Shown here piece after piece: positions 24,819 to 33,134 of a DNA stretch of 64,000 nt; the stretch's first letter is position 1, and each line of letters opens with the position of its first letter. This DNA comes from an uncultured Acetobacteraceae bacterium. Its GTDB lineage: Bacteria; Pseudomonadota; Alphaproteobacteria; Acetobacterales; Acetobacteraceae. A program made the position numbers and the translations under genes. The stretch is from NCBI GenBank assembly GCA_943912335.1, contig CALTUD010000014.1, forward strand, positions 30,058 through 94,057, written 5' to 3'. The notes under the pieces are model-generated. The model was not told the origin of the DNA and did not search any database. It saw nothing but the letters and a program-made list of their open reading frames with translations.

Positions 24819-26534
24819 TCAGCTCGCGCTGATCGGCAGCTCGATCAGGTTGGGCAGGCCGGAAGCGATGCCGGCTTCCACCGCGCCGGCGATATCGGCA
24901 GCGCGCTCGACGCGGCGGCTGGGGATGCCCATCGAGGTGGCCAAGGCCATGAAGTCGATGGCCGGATCGTCGATGTCCATGGCGATGTAGCGGTTGGCCT
25001 GGACGCTCAGATAATGGCTCTGCGCCGCCATGAAGTTCTTCAGGATGCGATAGCCGCGATTGTTGAACACCACGAACGTCACCGGCAGCTTCTCGTTGGC
25101 TGCCGTCCACAGCGCCTGCGGCGAATACATCGCCGCCCCGTCGCCGACCAGACACACCACCGGGTTGCGGTCGAGGCCGAGCGACATGCCCACGGCGGCC
25201 GGCATGCCCCAGCCGAGTCCGCCGCCGCGGCAGGCGGAATATTGCCGCCAGGACGGCGAATCCAGCAGGGAGCGGGTGAGGGGCATCAGCGACGCGGCCT
25301 CGTCCACGATCGCCACCTCCGGCCCGATCGCGCGCAGGACCTCGTTGCAGGCGACGAAGGGCGTGGTCATGGCGGCATCGAACTCGGCGCGCACCCGGTC
25401 GCGCTGTGCGGCCCGGCGGGCGGCCCGGTCGAGCTGCGCCTGCTCGCGCAGGGCGGTGTAGAGGGCGCGGTTCGGATCGAGCATCCGTTCCAGCATCGGC
25501 AGCATCGCCTTCAGCGAGGCGCGGATATCGCCCACGCAGGAGAGCGGCGTGCTGTAGGTGCGGCCGAGATCGCGCACATCGGTGGTGAGCTGGTGGATGC
25601 GGCAGTGCTCGGGCACGGCCGAGCCTTCCGAATACAGGATGGTGATGGCCGATTTGCCGCCCAGCGCGAAGATCACCTCGAACGGATCGAGCACCTCCCG
25701 CATGTCGGAGGCACGCGTGGGCAGGTTGCCGCGCCAGAGCGGATGCGAGGTCGGGAACGGGATATGCGCCGGCCAGGACGAGCCGAACACGGGCGCGCCC
25801 AGCAGATCGGCGACGGCGGCGGCCAGATCGCCGGCCCCGGACGACAGGATCTCATCGCCGGCGATGATGGCGATGCGCCCGGGCTCGACAGCGGCCAGAA
25901 GCTGCGCCAGTTCCTCCAGCGCGCCGGCCACCGGGGCGCGGTCGATCCGCGATGGGCGCGGCACCGGCACGGTGCTCTCCTTTTCCATCACGTCCATGGG
26001 CAGGGACAGGAATACCGGTCCGGACGGCGCGGCCATGCTGTCATGGAAGGCGCGGCGCAGCAGCACCGGGATCTGGTCGGGATCCACCACCTCGCTGGCC
26101 CATTTCGAGACCGGATGGGCGATGCTGACCAGATCGCCGAACAGCAGGGGATCGGTCAGGTTGTGGCGCATGTCCTGCTGGCCGGCGGTGACCACCAGTG
26201 GCGTGGAGGCGACCTGGGCGTTGATCAGCGCGCCCATGGCGTGGCCGAGCCCGCCCGCCGTGTGCAGGTTCAGGAAGCCCGGGCGTCCGGCCGCCTTGGC
26301 ATAGCCGTCGGCCATGGCGACACAGCTCGCTTCCTGCAGACCCAGGATGTAGCTCAGATCGGAACAGCCGGTGAGCGCATCCATCAGCGGCAGTTCGGTG
26401 GTGCCGGGATTGCCGAACACGTAGCGCACCCCTTCCGAGCGCAGCACTTCCAGCAGAACAGCTGCCCCGCGTCGGGGCGCGATCGCGTCCAGCGGACGGA
26501 TGCCTGTGGACAAGGGGGCGTCGTTGGACGGCAT
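24819..26534 (-). CDS. Thiamine-diphosphate enzyme, benzoylformate decarboxylase-like
   Basis: A 571-residue ThDP-dependent enzyme. The N-terminal pyrimidine-binding domain has FGNPGTTELPLMDAL with the activating Glu. The middle domain includes RIAIIAGDEILSSGAGDL. The C-terminal pyrophosphate domain has GDGAAMYSPQALWTAANEK ending in VVFNNRGY, the GDG-x(20+)-NN motif. The overall pattern, including GLQEASCVAMADGYA and LHTAGGLGHAMGAL, fits benzoylformate decarboxylase (mandelate pathway) better than acetolactate synthase. The real substrate may be another 2-oxo acid. The ATG at 26534 has GGAGAG upstream. It stands alone, with no other mandelate genes nearby. Confidence 0.8.
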   Translation of the reverse strand: MPSNDAPLSTGIRPLDAIAPRRGAAVLLEVLRSEGVRYVFGNPGTTELPLMDALTGCSDLSYILGLQEASCVAMADGYAKAAGRPGFLNLHTAGGLGHAMGALINAQVASTPLVVTAGQQDMRHNLTDPLLFGDLVSIAHPVSKWASEVVDPDQIPVLLRRAFHDSMAAPSGPVFLSLPMDVMEKESTVPVPRPSRIDRAPVAGALEELAQLLAAVEPGRIAIIAGDEILSSGAGDLAAAVADLLGAPVFGSSWPAHIPFPTSHPLWRGNLPTRASDMREVLDPFEVIFALGGKSAITILYSEGSAVPEHCRIHQLTTDVRDLGRTYSTPLSCVGDIRASLKAMLPMLERMLDPNRALYTALREQAQLDRAARRAAQRDRVRAEFDAAMTTPFVACNEVLRAIGPEVAIVDEAASLMPLTRSLLDSPSWRQYSACRGGGLGWGMPAAVGMSLGLDRNPVVCLVGDGAAMYSPQALWTAANEKLPVTFVVFNNRGYRILKNFMAAQSHYLSVQANRYIAMDIDDPAIDFMALATSMGIPSRRVERAADIAGAVEAGIASGLPNLIELPISAS

Positions 26535-26789
26535 CGCGATCTCTCCGGCTGGGGAAACCGGACGGTAGGACGGGTTTCCGCCCGGTGGAAACCGGTTCGT
26601 GAAGATCGAAACGGTCGGTGCGCCGGAGCGGTCCGCGTGGCGTCCGGAACCATGATCGGCCGCATGCGCAAGCAACAATCGACCGCGGCGTCAGCAATGG
26701 TTCGACATGCTTCGCCTGCGCAACGAAGCCGGCGTGCCCGGCGTTTGTAGCGGAGCACCGCGGCCATCGAGCGCGGATGGAGGATAACC

Positions 26790-27698
26790 ATGCGCCTGGG
26801 CGACGAACGCGAAAGCGGCAACATCGACGACGAACGCGGCGCGACCGGCGCCTCTGGCGGCGGCGGCTTCGGCGGGCGTGGTTTGAAGCTCGGCGGCATC
26901 GGCACGCTGGTCGTGGTCCTTGGGGCGCTGTATTTCGGCGTCGATCCGCGTTTGGTCCTGAGCGTGCTGGACGGCGGTGGCGGCACCGAACAATCCGCGC
27001 CCCCGAGTGGTACGCCATCGGGCGCCGCGCCGACGCAGACCGCCTCGACCGCGAACGACGACCAGAAACGGTTCGTGTCGCGCATCCTGGCCTCCACCGA
27101 GGATGTCTGGAGCGCGCAGTTCCAGCACATGGGCCGGACCTACCAGAAGCCGACCCTGGTGCTGTTCACGGGCGGTATCCGTTCCGGTTGCGGTTTCGCC
27201 CAGACCGCCGTGGGGCCGTTCTACTGCCCGGCCGATCACAAGGTCTATCTGGACATGAGTTTCTTCCAGGAGCTGCAGAACAAGCTCGGCGCAGGCGGCG
27301 ATTTCGCCCGCGCCTATGTGATCGCACACGAGATCGGCCATCACGTGCAGAGCCAGCTCGGCATCATGGACAAGGTCGATCAGGCCCGGTCGCAGCTCGG
27401 CGAGAACGACCGCAACGCCTTGTCGGTCAAGGTCGAGCTTCAGGCGGATTGCTTCGCCGGCGTGTGGGGCAAGCAGGCCGACGACGCACGCCACATTCTG
27501 GAAACCGGGGACGTGGAGCAGGGGCTGAACGCTGCGGCGGCGGTCGGCGACGATCGCCTGCAGAAACAGGCCACGGGTTCGGTGGAGCCGGACAGCTTCA
27601 CCCACGGCAGCTCGGCCGAGCGCGTGAGCTGGTTCAAGCGCGGCCTCAGCTCCGGCGACATCCACCAGTGTGACACGTTCGGCGCGACGCAGCTCTGA
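26790..27698 (+). CDS. Membrane-anchored neutral zinc metallopeptidase, YpfJ-like
   Basis: A 302-residue protein of the YpfJ/KPN_02809 putative zinc metallopeptidase family. After a charged Gly-rich start comes one membrane helix (GGIGTLVVVLGALYFGV, about residues 35-51) and a Ser/Pro linker. The domain that follows has the zinc-binding HEIGHHVQ motif (first His about residue 180) and a later ELQADCFAG that supplies the third ligand. Conserved CGFAQTAVGPFYCPADHKVY is also family-typical. A GGAGG site precedes the ATG. It is divergent from the decarboxylase gene over a 255-base spacer in which I see no other gene. Physiological substrates are unknown. Confidence 0.9.
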   Translation: MRLGDERESGNIDDERGATGASGGGGFGGRGLKLGGIGTLVVVLGALYFGVDPRLVLSVLDGGGGTEQSAPPSGTPSGAAPTQTASTANDDQKRFVSRILASTEDVWSAQFQHMGRTYQKPTLVLFTGGIRSGCGFAQTAVGPFYCPADHKVYLDMSFFQELQNKLGAGGDFARAYVIAHEIGHHVQSQLGIMDKVDQARSQLGENDRNALSVKVELQADCFAGVWGKQADDARHILETGDVEQGLNAAAAVGDDRLQKQATGSVEPDSFTHGSSAERVSWFKRGLSSGDIHQCDTFGATQL

Positions 27699-27706
27699 GT
27701 CCGGCG

Positions 27707-27746
27707 AAGTCTTCTTTTTCTGAAGAAAAAGAAGCAAAAAGACTTT
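27707..27746 (+). repeat. TCTTC/GAAGA hairpin repeat, copy 2
   Basis: Directly after the metallopeptidase stop: a 10-bp perfect stem CTTCTTTTTC/GAAAAAGAAG with TGAA loop, flanked by AAGTC and GACTT, followed by TTG. It is the second copy of the element at 11714-11752 and probably acts as a transcript end. Confidence 0.8.
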
Positions 27747-27806
27747 GTCCGTTTGGTTCAAGTGCGCATGATAGCCTGTGCCCAAACCGACAAGCTGGAT
27801 GAGCGA

Positions 27807-28268
27807 TCAACGCCCACTGCACGCGCTTGGCCGATGGAGCTTCCAACTCGCATAGCCCGCGATCGCCCCGCTGGGCAGGGACGCTTCAGGCCATTTCATC
27901 GCCAGCCGGACGATCTCGTGCCAATCCTGCAAGATGCTGGGACCGAGCCAAGCGCTTGATGCCAAGATCAGACCGGACAGGGGGACGACGAGAACGGCGT
28001 TGCACGCGACGCTCAGATGAGGGCGGGATGTGAGGGTTTCACAGATCGCTAGACTCGCGAAGAACAGGGGAAAACCTATCAGGACAGCCCGCGGGAGCGC
28101 GATGGCTGCCTCGTAGATCGAAAAGCCCACGGCAATCGGGACAGTGTAACGATCCCATGGTGGGGTTGCACAAGAATAGGTCACCAAAACGGACCAAAAT
28201 AGGAAGTAAAAAACAGCCAATCCGCCTAAAGAAGCGATCGAGATCCGAGATGTTCTCCTGGCATACAC
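27807..28268 (-). CDS. Small membrane protein, candidate immunity protein
   Basis: A 153-residue hydrophobic protein with about four membrane segments (SLGGLAVFYFLFWSVLVTY, VPIAVGFSIYEAAIALP, AVLIGFPLFFASLAIC, AVLVVPLSGLILASSAW). I do not recognise a family. It begins at a GTG six bases after the stop of the large upstream gene, so the two are co-transcribed. Base composition is low for the window: 28 of 60 bases are G or C at 28141-28200 and again at 28201-28260. Position, size, topology and foreign composition fit an immunity protein guarding against the C-terminal domain of its neighbour. That role is inference from layout only. Confidence 0.6.
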   Translation of the reverse strand: MYARRTSRISIASLGGLAVFYFLFWSVLVTYSCATPPWDRYTVPIAVGFSIYEAAIALPRAVLIGFPLFFASLAICETLTSRPHLSVACNAVLVVPLSGLILASSAWLGPSILQDWHEIVRLAMKWPEASLPSGAIAGYASWKLHRPSACSGR

Positions 28269-28274
28269 CCTTGA

Positions 28275-30059
28275 TCAATTACCTCTTATATAATCTTTAT
28301 ACAGATCGTAGCCAATTTGCGTATTAACGACATTTCTTGCTGGAAGATTATTGTATGCGCCATCCATTTTTGTGCCCTGCTTGTAACTGCTGAAATATTT
28401 CGCATATCCATCTTCGATATGCAGGATCTCGCTCTGACTGAGTCCCAACGCCGCACAATACAGCCCGATCGCGATGTTCGCATAGTCGACATAGGCAGGA
28501 TTGAATGTTCCACTGACCCGCTGGGCATTCCATTCATGGCCTTGCCCGAACTTCGATAACTTGCCCGCCAGATACACCAGTTGCGCAGCGGCACCACCAT
28601 CCGTAGTACCCAAGGCGTCATACTCGACCTTATCGGCCAATCCCTGTTTGACGAACATTTCCGGGTCCAGGCTCGCCGGCCGTTCAACCGTGCGGCCCTG
28701 GGACATGACGGGGTTGCCGTGGTCATCGACCAGTAGGACCGGTTTCGTATCTTCCCGTGGCGAGGCCGTGGCCGACTTGCCCTCCATGCGCAGCACCGTC
28801 GGAACGTCGCTCGCACCCGCCTGCGCCAACTGCACCCTGCCGGACGGCGGCGACAATTCTGCCTCCCGCATGCCCCGCAGCAGGGCGGCAACTTCGCCGG
28901 TCGTAACGGTTCCGGACGAACCGGCGCTGGCGACGGAGGCCCGCCCTGCTTCGCTGCCGCCGGGAGCGCCGGTGATAGCGCGGATCGCGGGCGGAAGTGG
29001 AGCGTCAGGCCTCATGACAAGGTCCAGCACCCGGTGACCGGTGCTGGCGGAGGGCGTGGCGCCGGGCAGTGCGGCGAAATCCTCCGGGATCGCCGGCTCG
29101 GCTTCCGCGACCGGCGCCCGTTTGAACGACGGCGCCGACATCGCGCGCAGGGTGTCGCCGAGGCCCAGAACGTTCAGATCGGCATGGGCCATCCGGTCCC
29201 GGCCGAACCGTCCGGTGCCGCACGCGCCGCGAATGGGAGCGCCAGAAACGGCTCGGGTCGGAGCGTTGGCGGACCCGTTCCCCGGCACCGGCGGCGTCGG
29301 GGATGGCGCGGCGGGCCCCGTGTCCGTCAGGTCGGGCCCGACAGGCTCGTGTCGCGTCGTCTCGAACGAGGTGGCCGCAACCGTCGGATGCCGATCATCG
29401 ATCGAACCCGCTCCCGGGCCTGCCGCGGAGGGTTGGCCCACCGCCTGCGCGTCGACACCCGATTGTGGCGCCGGCGGACGCGCGGCGCCCGCGATGGGCA
29501 TCGGATGCCGTTCGGGATCGCCCAGGAACGCCAGGAATGCACCGAAATCGTCGATCGACGGCAGCCGGGCCGTGTCCCGGCTCGCGCCGATCCCGGCGCC
29601 ACGATGCCAGATCGGCGGCGCGGGCTTGCGCCGGACCGGCCGCACTGGGTCCGCCTCATCGCCCGCCGATCCTGCCCGTCCGGGCGCCATTAGCCCGTGT
29701 CGCAGTGCCATCGCCTCGGTAACGGTCACCGTGGTCTCGAACGGCATCACTACCATGTCGGGGTCGTGCGGGTTCATCGCCGGAGCGGGGGCGGCCTGCG
29801 GACCCCGCTCATGTTCTGCCCTGGCGGCGAGATAAAGCGGATAGGCCGGATGCGAGGGATCGACCGGCTGGTAGCCAGCCCCGATCAGCAGTGCGAAGGA
29901 GATGTCGAGATCGGCCTCGAACCGGCCCGGCAGGTCATCGTGTCGGGTGGGCCTGGGCGACCTCGGCATTTCAGTGCCGTCCAGCAGGCGCGCAGTGCCC
30001 TTGAACGTGGCGGGAATGCGCACTTCGCCGGAAGACAACGATCGGAGCCAATCCGACAT
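28275..30059 (-). CDS. Candidate polymorphic toxin: long variable region plus C-terminal domain
   Basis: A 594-residue protein without signal peptide. Residues 1-90 form an ordered N-terminus (MSDWLRSLSSGEVRIPATFK). About 90-430 is Pro/Ala/Gly-rich and low in complexity. The last ~150 residues form a compact domain: PVLLVDDHGNPVMSQGRTVE, ASLDPEMFVKQGLADKVEYD, then GHEWNAQRVSG (from about residue 507), YVDYANIAIGLYCAALGLS, KYFSSYKQGTKMDGAYNNL and IGYDLYKDYIRGN. The W-(N/D) motif followed by a F/Y-x-NIAIG helix recalls the bacterial toxin 44 family, but I cannot confirm membership. DNA for the last 55 codons is AT-rich (71 of 180 bases G or C at 28261-28440), against 48 of 60 at 28921-28980, suggesting acquired tip sequence. 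A membrane protein gene follows six bases on. Confidence 0.6.
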   Translation of the reverse strand: MSDWLRSLSSGEVRIPATFKGTARLLDGTEMPRSPRPTRHDDLPGRFEADLDISFALLIGAGYQPVDPSHPAYPLYLAARAEHERGPQAAPAPAMNPHDPDMVVMPFETTVTVTEAMALRHGLMAPGRAGSAGDEADPVRPVRRKPAPPIWHRGAGIGASRDTARLPSIDDFGAFLAFLGDPERHPMPIAGAARPPAPQSGVDAQAVGQPSAAGPGAGSIDDRHPTVAATSFETTRHEPVGPDLTDTGPAAPSPTPPVPGNGSANAPTRAVSGAPIRGACGTGRFGRDRMAHADLNVLGLGDTLRAMSAPSFKRAPVAEAEPAIPEDFAALPGATPSASTGHRVLDLVMRPDAPLPPAIRAITGAPGGSEAGRASVASAGSSGTVTTGEVAALLRGMREAELSPPSGRVQLAQAGASDVPTVLRMEGKSATASPREDTKPVLLVDDHGNPVMSQGRTVERPASLDPEMFVKQGLADKVEYDALGTTDGGAAAQLVYLAGKLSKFGQGHEWNAQRVSGTFNPAYVDYANIAIGLYCAALGLSQSEILHIEDGYAKYFSSYKQGTKMDGAYNNLPARNVVNTQIGYDLYKDYIRGN

Positions 30060-30388
30060 GCCGCCTCCCGCGAGAAAGGCAGCAGTCTACGCGTCCCTAC
30101 CGGTTGGAGTCGGACCGGAACGACATGGCAGGTCCGGGGTGGGCAGAAGCATCCCGACATGGTGCCGGCAACTGGTTGCCCATGCGCGGAGGTAGCCTGG
30201 CCGGGGTTCGGGGTGCGACTCCGCTCCGCAGGAGCGCGACTGCCGTCATCCGCCGAGAAAGCCAGAGACGGTTCAGACGTGACCGGCTTGCCGGTCCGCC
30301 GGATCAGGCTCGCGGGCAAGAAGGACGCCCCGCCGACAGGAATCCACAAGGCGTTCCTGTCCGTCAGGGCGGGTGCAAGAGCCCGTCT
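30060..30388. other. Gene-free stretch between candidate toxin and nusG
   Basis: These 329 bases lie between two minus-strand genes. They hold a hairpin at 30335-30361 (8-bp stem GACAGGAA/TTCCTGTC, 11-base loop), 28 bases beyond the nusG stop, with no T run. I see no convincing coding region. A promoter for the candidate toxin presumably lies near 30060-30200, but no clear -35/-10 pair stands out. Confidence 0.4.
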
Positions 30389-30919
30389 TCAGACCTTCTC
30401 GACCTGCGCGTATTCCAGATCCACCGGGGTCGAGCGGCCGAAGATCGACACGCTGACCTTCAGGCGGCCCTTTTCCTCGTCCACATCCTCGACCGTGCCG
30501 TTGAACGAGGTGAACGGGCCGTCGGCCACGCGCACCTGTTCGCCGATCTCGAACTGGACGGCGGGACGCGGACGCTCCACGCCTTCCTGGGTCTGCTTCA
30601 TGATCCGCTCCGCCTCGCTGTTCGAGATCGGGGTCGGACGGGTCTTGGAGCCCAGGAAGCCGGTGACCTTGGGGGTGTCCTTGACCAGATGCCAGGCATC
30701 GTCGGTCAGCTCCATCTTCACCAGAACGTAGCCGGGGAAGAACTTGCGCTCGGACGAGACCTTCTGGCCGCGACGCACCTCGGTGACGTCCTCGGACGGC
30801 ACCAGCACCTCGTCGATATGATCGGCCAGGCCCTTCTGCTCGGCCTGTTCCTTGATCTGCTGCGCGATCTTCTTCTCGAAGCCCGAATAAACGTGGACGA
30901 CGTACCAACGCTTCGCCAT
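30389..30919 (-). CDS. nusG: Transcription termination/antitermination protein NusG
   Basis: A 176-residue NusG of standard length. The NGN domain begins KRWYVVHVYSGFEKKIAQQI and includes SSERKFFPGYVLVKMELTD. The C-terminal KOW domain has FEIGEQVRVADGPFTSFNG and ends SIFGRSTPVDLEYAQVEKV. NusG binds RNA polymerase and links it to Rho or to the ribosome. A GAGGAA site precedes the ATG at 30919. It follows secE on the same strand, as in most bacteria, with a 36-base gap. Confidence 0.98.
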   Translation of the reverse strand: MAKRWYVVHVYSGFEKKIAQQIKEQAEQKGLADHIDEVLVPSEDVTEVRRGQKVSSERKFFPGYVLVKMELTDDAWHLVKDTPKVTGFLGSKTRPTPISNSEAERIMKQTQEGVERPRPAVQFEIGEQVRVADGPFTSFNGTVEDVDEEKGRLKVSVSIFGRSTPVDLEYAQVEKV

Positions 30920-30955
30920 GACCGCTTCCTCAGACTCCCAATGCCAGGACGCGCA

Positions 30956-31150
30956 TCACGCGCCGAGGCCAAACAGAACGCGCACGCCCAAACCGATGAT
31001 CTGGTCCACCGCGAAAAAGAACACGGCGGTGAGCGTCGCCATCGCCGCCACCAGACCGGTGGTGATCAGGGTCGCGCGGCGCGACGGCCACGTGACCTTG
31101 GTCACTTCCGAGCGCACCTCGCGGACGAATTTCGCAGGACTGACCGCCAA
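30956..31150 (-). CDS. secE: Preprotein translocase subunit SecE
   Basis: A 64-residue SecE of the short alphaproteobacterial type with one membrane helix. AKFVREVRSEVTKVTWPSRR is the conserved amphipathic helix with the KVTWPSR signature, and TTGLVAAMATLTAVFFFAVD is the membrane span. It stabilises SecY in the translocon. The start is a TTG at 31150, preceded by GAAGGTG; no in-frame ATG or GTG is better placed. It sits between tRNA-Trp and nusG, the classic tRNA-Trp-secE-nusG arrangement. Confidence 0.95.
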   Translation of the reverse strand: MAVSPAKFVREVRSEVTKVTWPSRRATLITTGLVAAMATLTAVFFFAVDQIIGLGVRVLFGLGA

Positions 31151-31236
31151 GGAGCACCTTCATCGGTTTTTCGAGGGTGGACGAGATTGATCACGCTGCG
31201 CCAAACGCCGATCCGTGACACGGAAAGGCGGGCGGC

Positions 31237-31313
31237 TGGCAGGGGCGGAGGGTCTCGAACCCGCAACCTCCGGTTTTGGAGACCGGCGCTCTAGCCAATT
31301 GAGCTACGCCCCT
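31237..31313 (-). tRNA. tRNA-Trp (anticodon CCA)
   Basis: A 77-base cloverleaf on the minus strand with CCA encoded: acceptor AGGGGCG/CGCCCCT, discriminator G, anticodon stem CCGGT/ACCGG with loop CTCCAAA (anticodon CCA), T-arm GGGTTCGAGACCC. It lies immediately upstream of secE. Confidence 0.98.
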
Positions 31314-31479
31314 GCAGCGCCACCTCGGGTTCCGGCGCCCGAAACGGGAACCGAAGCCGGCGAACCGACGCGAGGGACGTAAAGAGGGCGTACGCGCCTG
31401 GATGTCAAGAGCCGGCCGTTCCGGCACCGCTCGCTCTTGCCGCGACACCTGGGTTGGCGCTAGGAAGAACGCCGAGGAT

Positions 31480-31553
31480 GCGGGCGTAGCATAGTGGTAA
31501 TGCTGTAGCCTTCCAAGCTACCGAGGAGGGTTCGATTCCCTTCGCCCGCTCCA
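31480..31553 (+). tRNA. tRNA-Gly (anticodon TCC)
   Basis: A 74-base plus-strand cloverleaf with CCA encoded: acceptor GCGGGCG/CGCCCGC, discriminator T, anticodon stem GTAGC/GCTAC with loop CTTCCAA (anticodon TCC, reading GGA), T-arm GGGTTCGATTCCC. It is divergent from tRNA-Trp. Confidence 0.97.
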
Positions 31554-31614
31554 TCTCCCGAACCTGCCGTAACCCTGCACGTTGGTTTTCCCGAACACAG
31601 GGAAGAGCGACGCC

Positions 31615-31776
31615 ATGAAGCAGGATCATACCGAGCAGTCGGTCCGTCACACGGACGATCAGCAGAATACCGGCAATCACAAGAAGCCCGGCACGCCCGA
31701 TTCGGGCGGCGCAGACAAGCATGGCGGCACGCGCGCCGGCGCCGAGAATGTCGAGACGCCCAAACCCGGCCAGTGA
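31615..31776 (+). CDS. Small hydrophilic protein of unknown function
   Basis: A possible 53-residue protein rich in Gln, His, Lys, Thr and Gly (MKQDHTEQSVRHTDDQQNTG, ending NVETPKPGQ), with no hydrophobic stretch, so probably disordered. A GGAAGAG site lies upstream of the ATG at 31615. A hairpin terminator follows eight bases after the stop. Lys/Asn/Gln codons are frequent, unlike the Ala/Arg-rich shadow frames of this genome, which supports coding. I do not recognise a family. Confidence 0.55.
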   Translation: MKQDHTEQSVRHTDDQQNTGNHKKPGTPDSGGADKHGGTRAGAENVETPKPGQ

Positions 31777-31783
31777 CACGACG

Positions 31784-31811
31784 AACCCCGGACGCTCTCG
31801 CGCCCGGGGTT
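31784..31811 (+). terminator. Terminator between small ORF and ilvE
   Basis: An 8-bp stem AACCCCGG/CCGGGGTT with a 12-base loop, ending GGTTT. It separates the convergent small gene and ilvE. Confidence 0.6.
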
Positions 31812-31819
31812 TCCGGTCC

Positions 31820-32896
31820 TCAGATCCGGTGCACCCAGCCACGCTCGTCGTTCGCGCGGCCGAACTGGATGTCGAACAGGGCGCGGCGCAGGGCCTCCGT
31901 CACCGGGCCGGCGGTGGTGCCGGACTGCATCTCGAACGCGCCGCCCTCGAACTTCACCCGCCCGATCGGCGCCACCGTCGCCGCCGTGCCGCAGGCGAAG
32001 GCTTCCACCACCGCGCCGCTTTCCGCATCCGCGCGCCATTGCTCGAACGCATAGGGCTGTTCCGTCACGCTCATGCCCATGTCGCGGGCCAGGGTCATGA
32101 TCGAATCGCGGGTGATGCCGGGCAGGATGGTGCCGAGCGGCGGAGTGATCAGCGACCCGTCGCGGCGCACGAAGAACACGTTCATGCCGCCCAGCTCCTC
32201 GATCCACCTGCCTTCGGCCGCATCCAGGAACACCACTTGCTGGCACTCGTTGCGCGTGGCTTCGGCCTGGGCCAGCAGCCCCGCCGCGTAGTTGCCGCCG
32301 CATTTGGCAGCACCGGTGCCGCCGCGCGCGGCGCGGGTATAGGTCTGTGATACCCAGAGCGTCACCGCCTCGGTCTTGCCGCTGAAATACGCGCCCACGG
32401 GCGAGGCGATCACCAGGAACAGGTGCTCGCGCGCCGGACGCACGCCCAGGAACGCCTCGGTGGCGATCATGAACGGGCGCAGATACAGGCTGCCGCCTGG
32501 CATGGTCGGAATCCAGGCGCGATCCTGCCGCACCAGCGTTTCGACGCCCTGGACGAATAGGTCGGGCGGCAGGTCCGGCATCGCCATGCGCGCAGCCGAC
32601 TGGCGAAACCGGGCTGCGTTGGCATCGGGACGGAACAGCACCGTGCTGCCGTCGGCGATGCGATAGGCCTTCATGCCCTCGAAAATCTCCTGCGCGTAAT
32701 GCAGCACGGAGGAGGCCGGATCCATCGGGATCGGCTTGCGGGCGGTGAGCGCCGGATCGTGCCAGCCTTTATCGACCGAGTGACGGATCATCACCATGTT
32801 GTCGGTGAAGACGGAGCCGAAGCTCGGCTGGGCGATCAGCGCCGAGCGCTCCGCTTCCGGAACCGGGTTGGCGTTCGGGCTCACTTCGAAATGCAT
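31820..32896 (-). CDS. ilvE: Branched-chain amino acid aminotransferase
   Basis: A 358-residue fold-type IV PLP enzyme that transaminates leucine, isoleucine and valine in the last step of their synthesis. Conserved features are LHYAQEIFEGMKAYR, LYLRPFMIATEAFLGV, the PLP-lysine block GGTGAAKCGGNYAAGLLAQ, VVFLDAAEGRWIEELGGMN and FACGTAATVAPIG. It belongs to the eukaryote-like long BCAT group, not the ~310-residue E. coli type. The ATG at 32896 fits the family start; the frame is open to 33049. It stands alone, convergent with the small ORF. Confidence 0.95.
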   Translation of the reverse strand: MHFEVSPNANPVPEAERSALIAQPSFGSVFTDNMVMIRHSVDKGWHDPALTARKPIPMDPASSVLHYAQEIFEGMKAYRIADGSTVLFRPDANAARFRQSAARMAMPDLPPDLFVQGVETLVRQDRAWIPTMPGGSLYLRPFMIATEAFLGVRPAREHLFLVIASPVGAYFSGKTEAVTLWVSQTYTRAARGGTGAAKCGGNYAAGLLAQAEATRNECQQVVFLDAAEGRWIEELGGMNVFFVRRDGSLITPPLGTILPGITRDSIMTLARDMGMSVTEQPYAFEQWRADAESGAVVEAFACGTAATVAPIGRVKFEGGAFEMQSGTTAGPVTEALRRALFDIQFGRANDERGWVHRI

Positions 32897-33134
32897 GGAC
32901 GACCTTTCGCCGCGCGATCGGCGTTGGGGAGAACGGGAAACGGGACGCTCCGGCCGGAACGCTCCTCTGCTGTCCCGATTTGCCGCCATCGCAGCCGATC
33001 GCACAAGCGCCGTCCGGCGATTGCTCGGTGGCGTTGGCGACAACCGCATGGGTCGCGGTCAGTAGTGGATATTCACCGTTCGCGGGCAGGGGTGCGGATG
33101 CAACTCTCATCCTCGGGTCAGGCAACAGGGCGAT

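Noticed and set aside
28275..30059. Candidate toxin as a T6SS, CDI or Rhs effector
   Set aside because: No VgrG, PAAR, Rhs repeat, HxR or two-partner secretion feature is visible in the N-terminal part, so the delivery class is not claimed.
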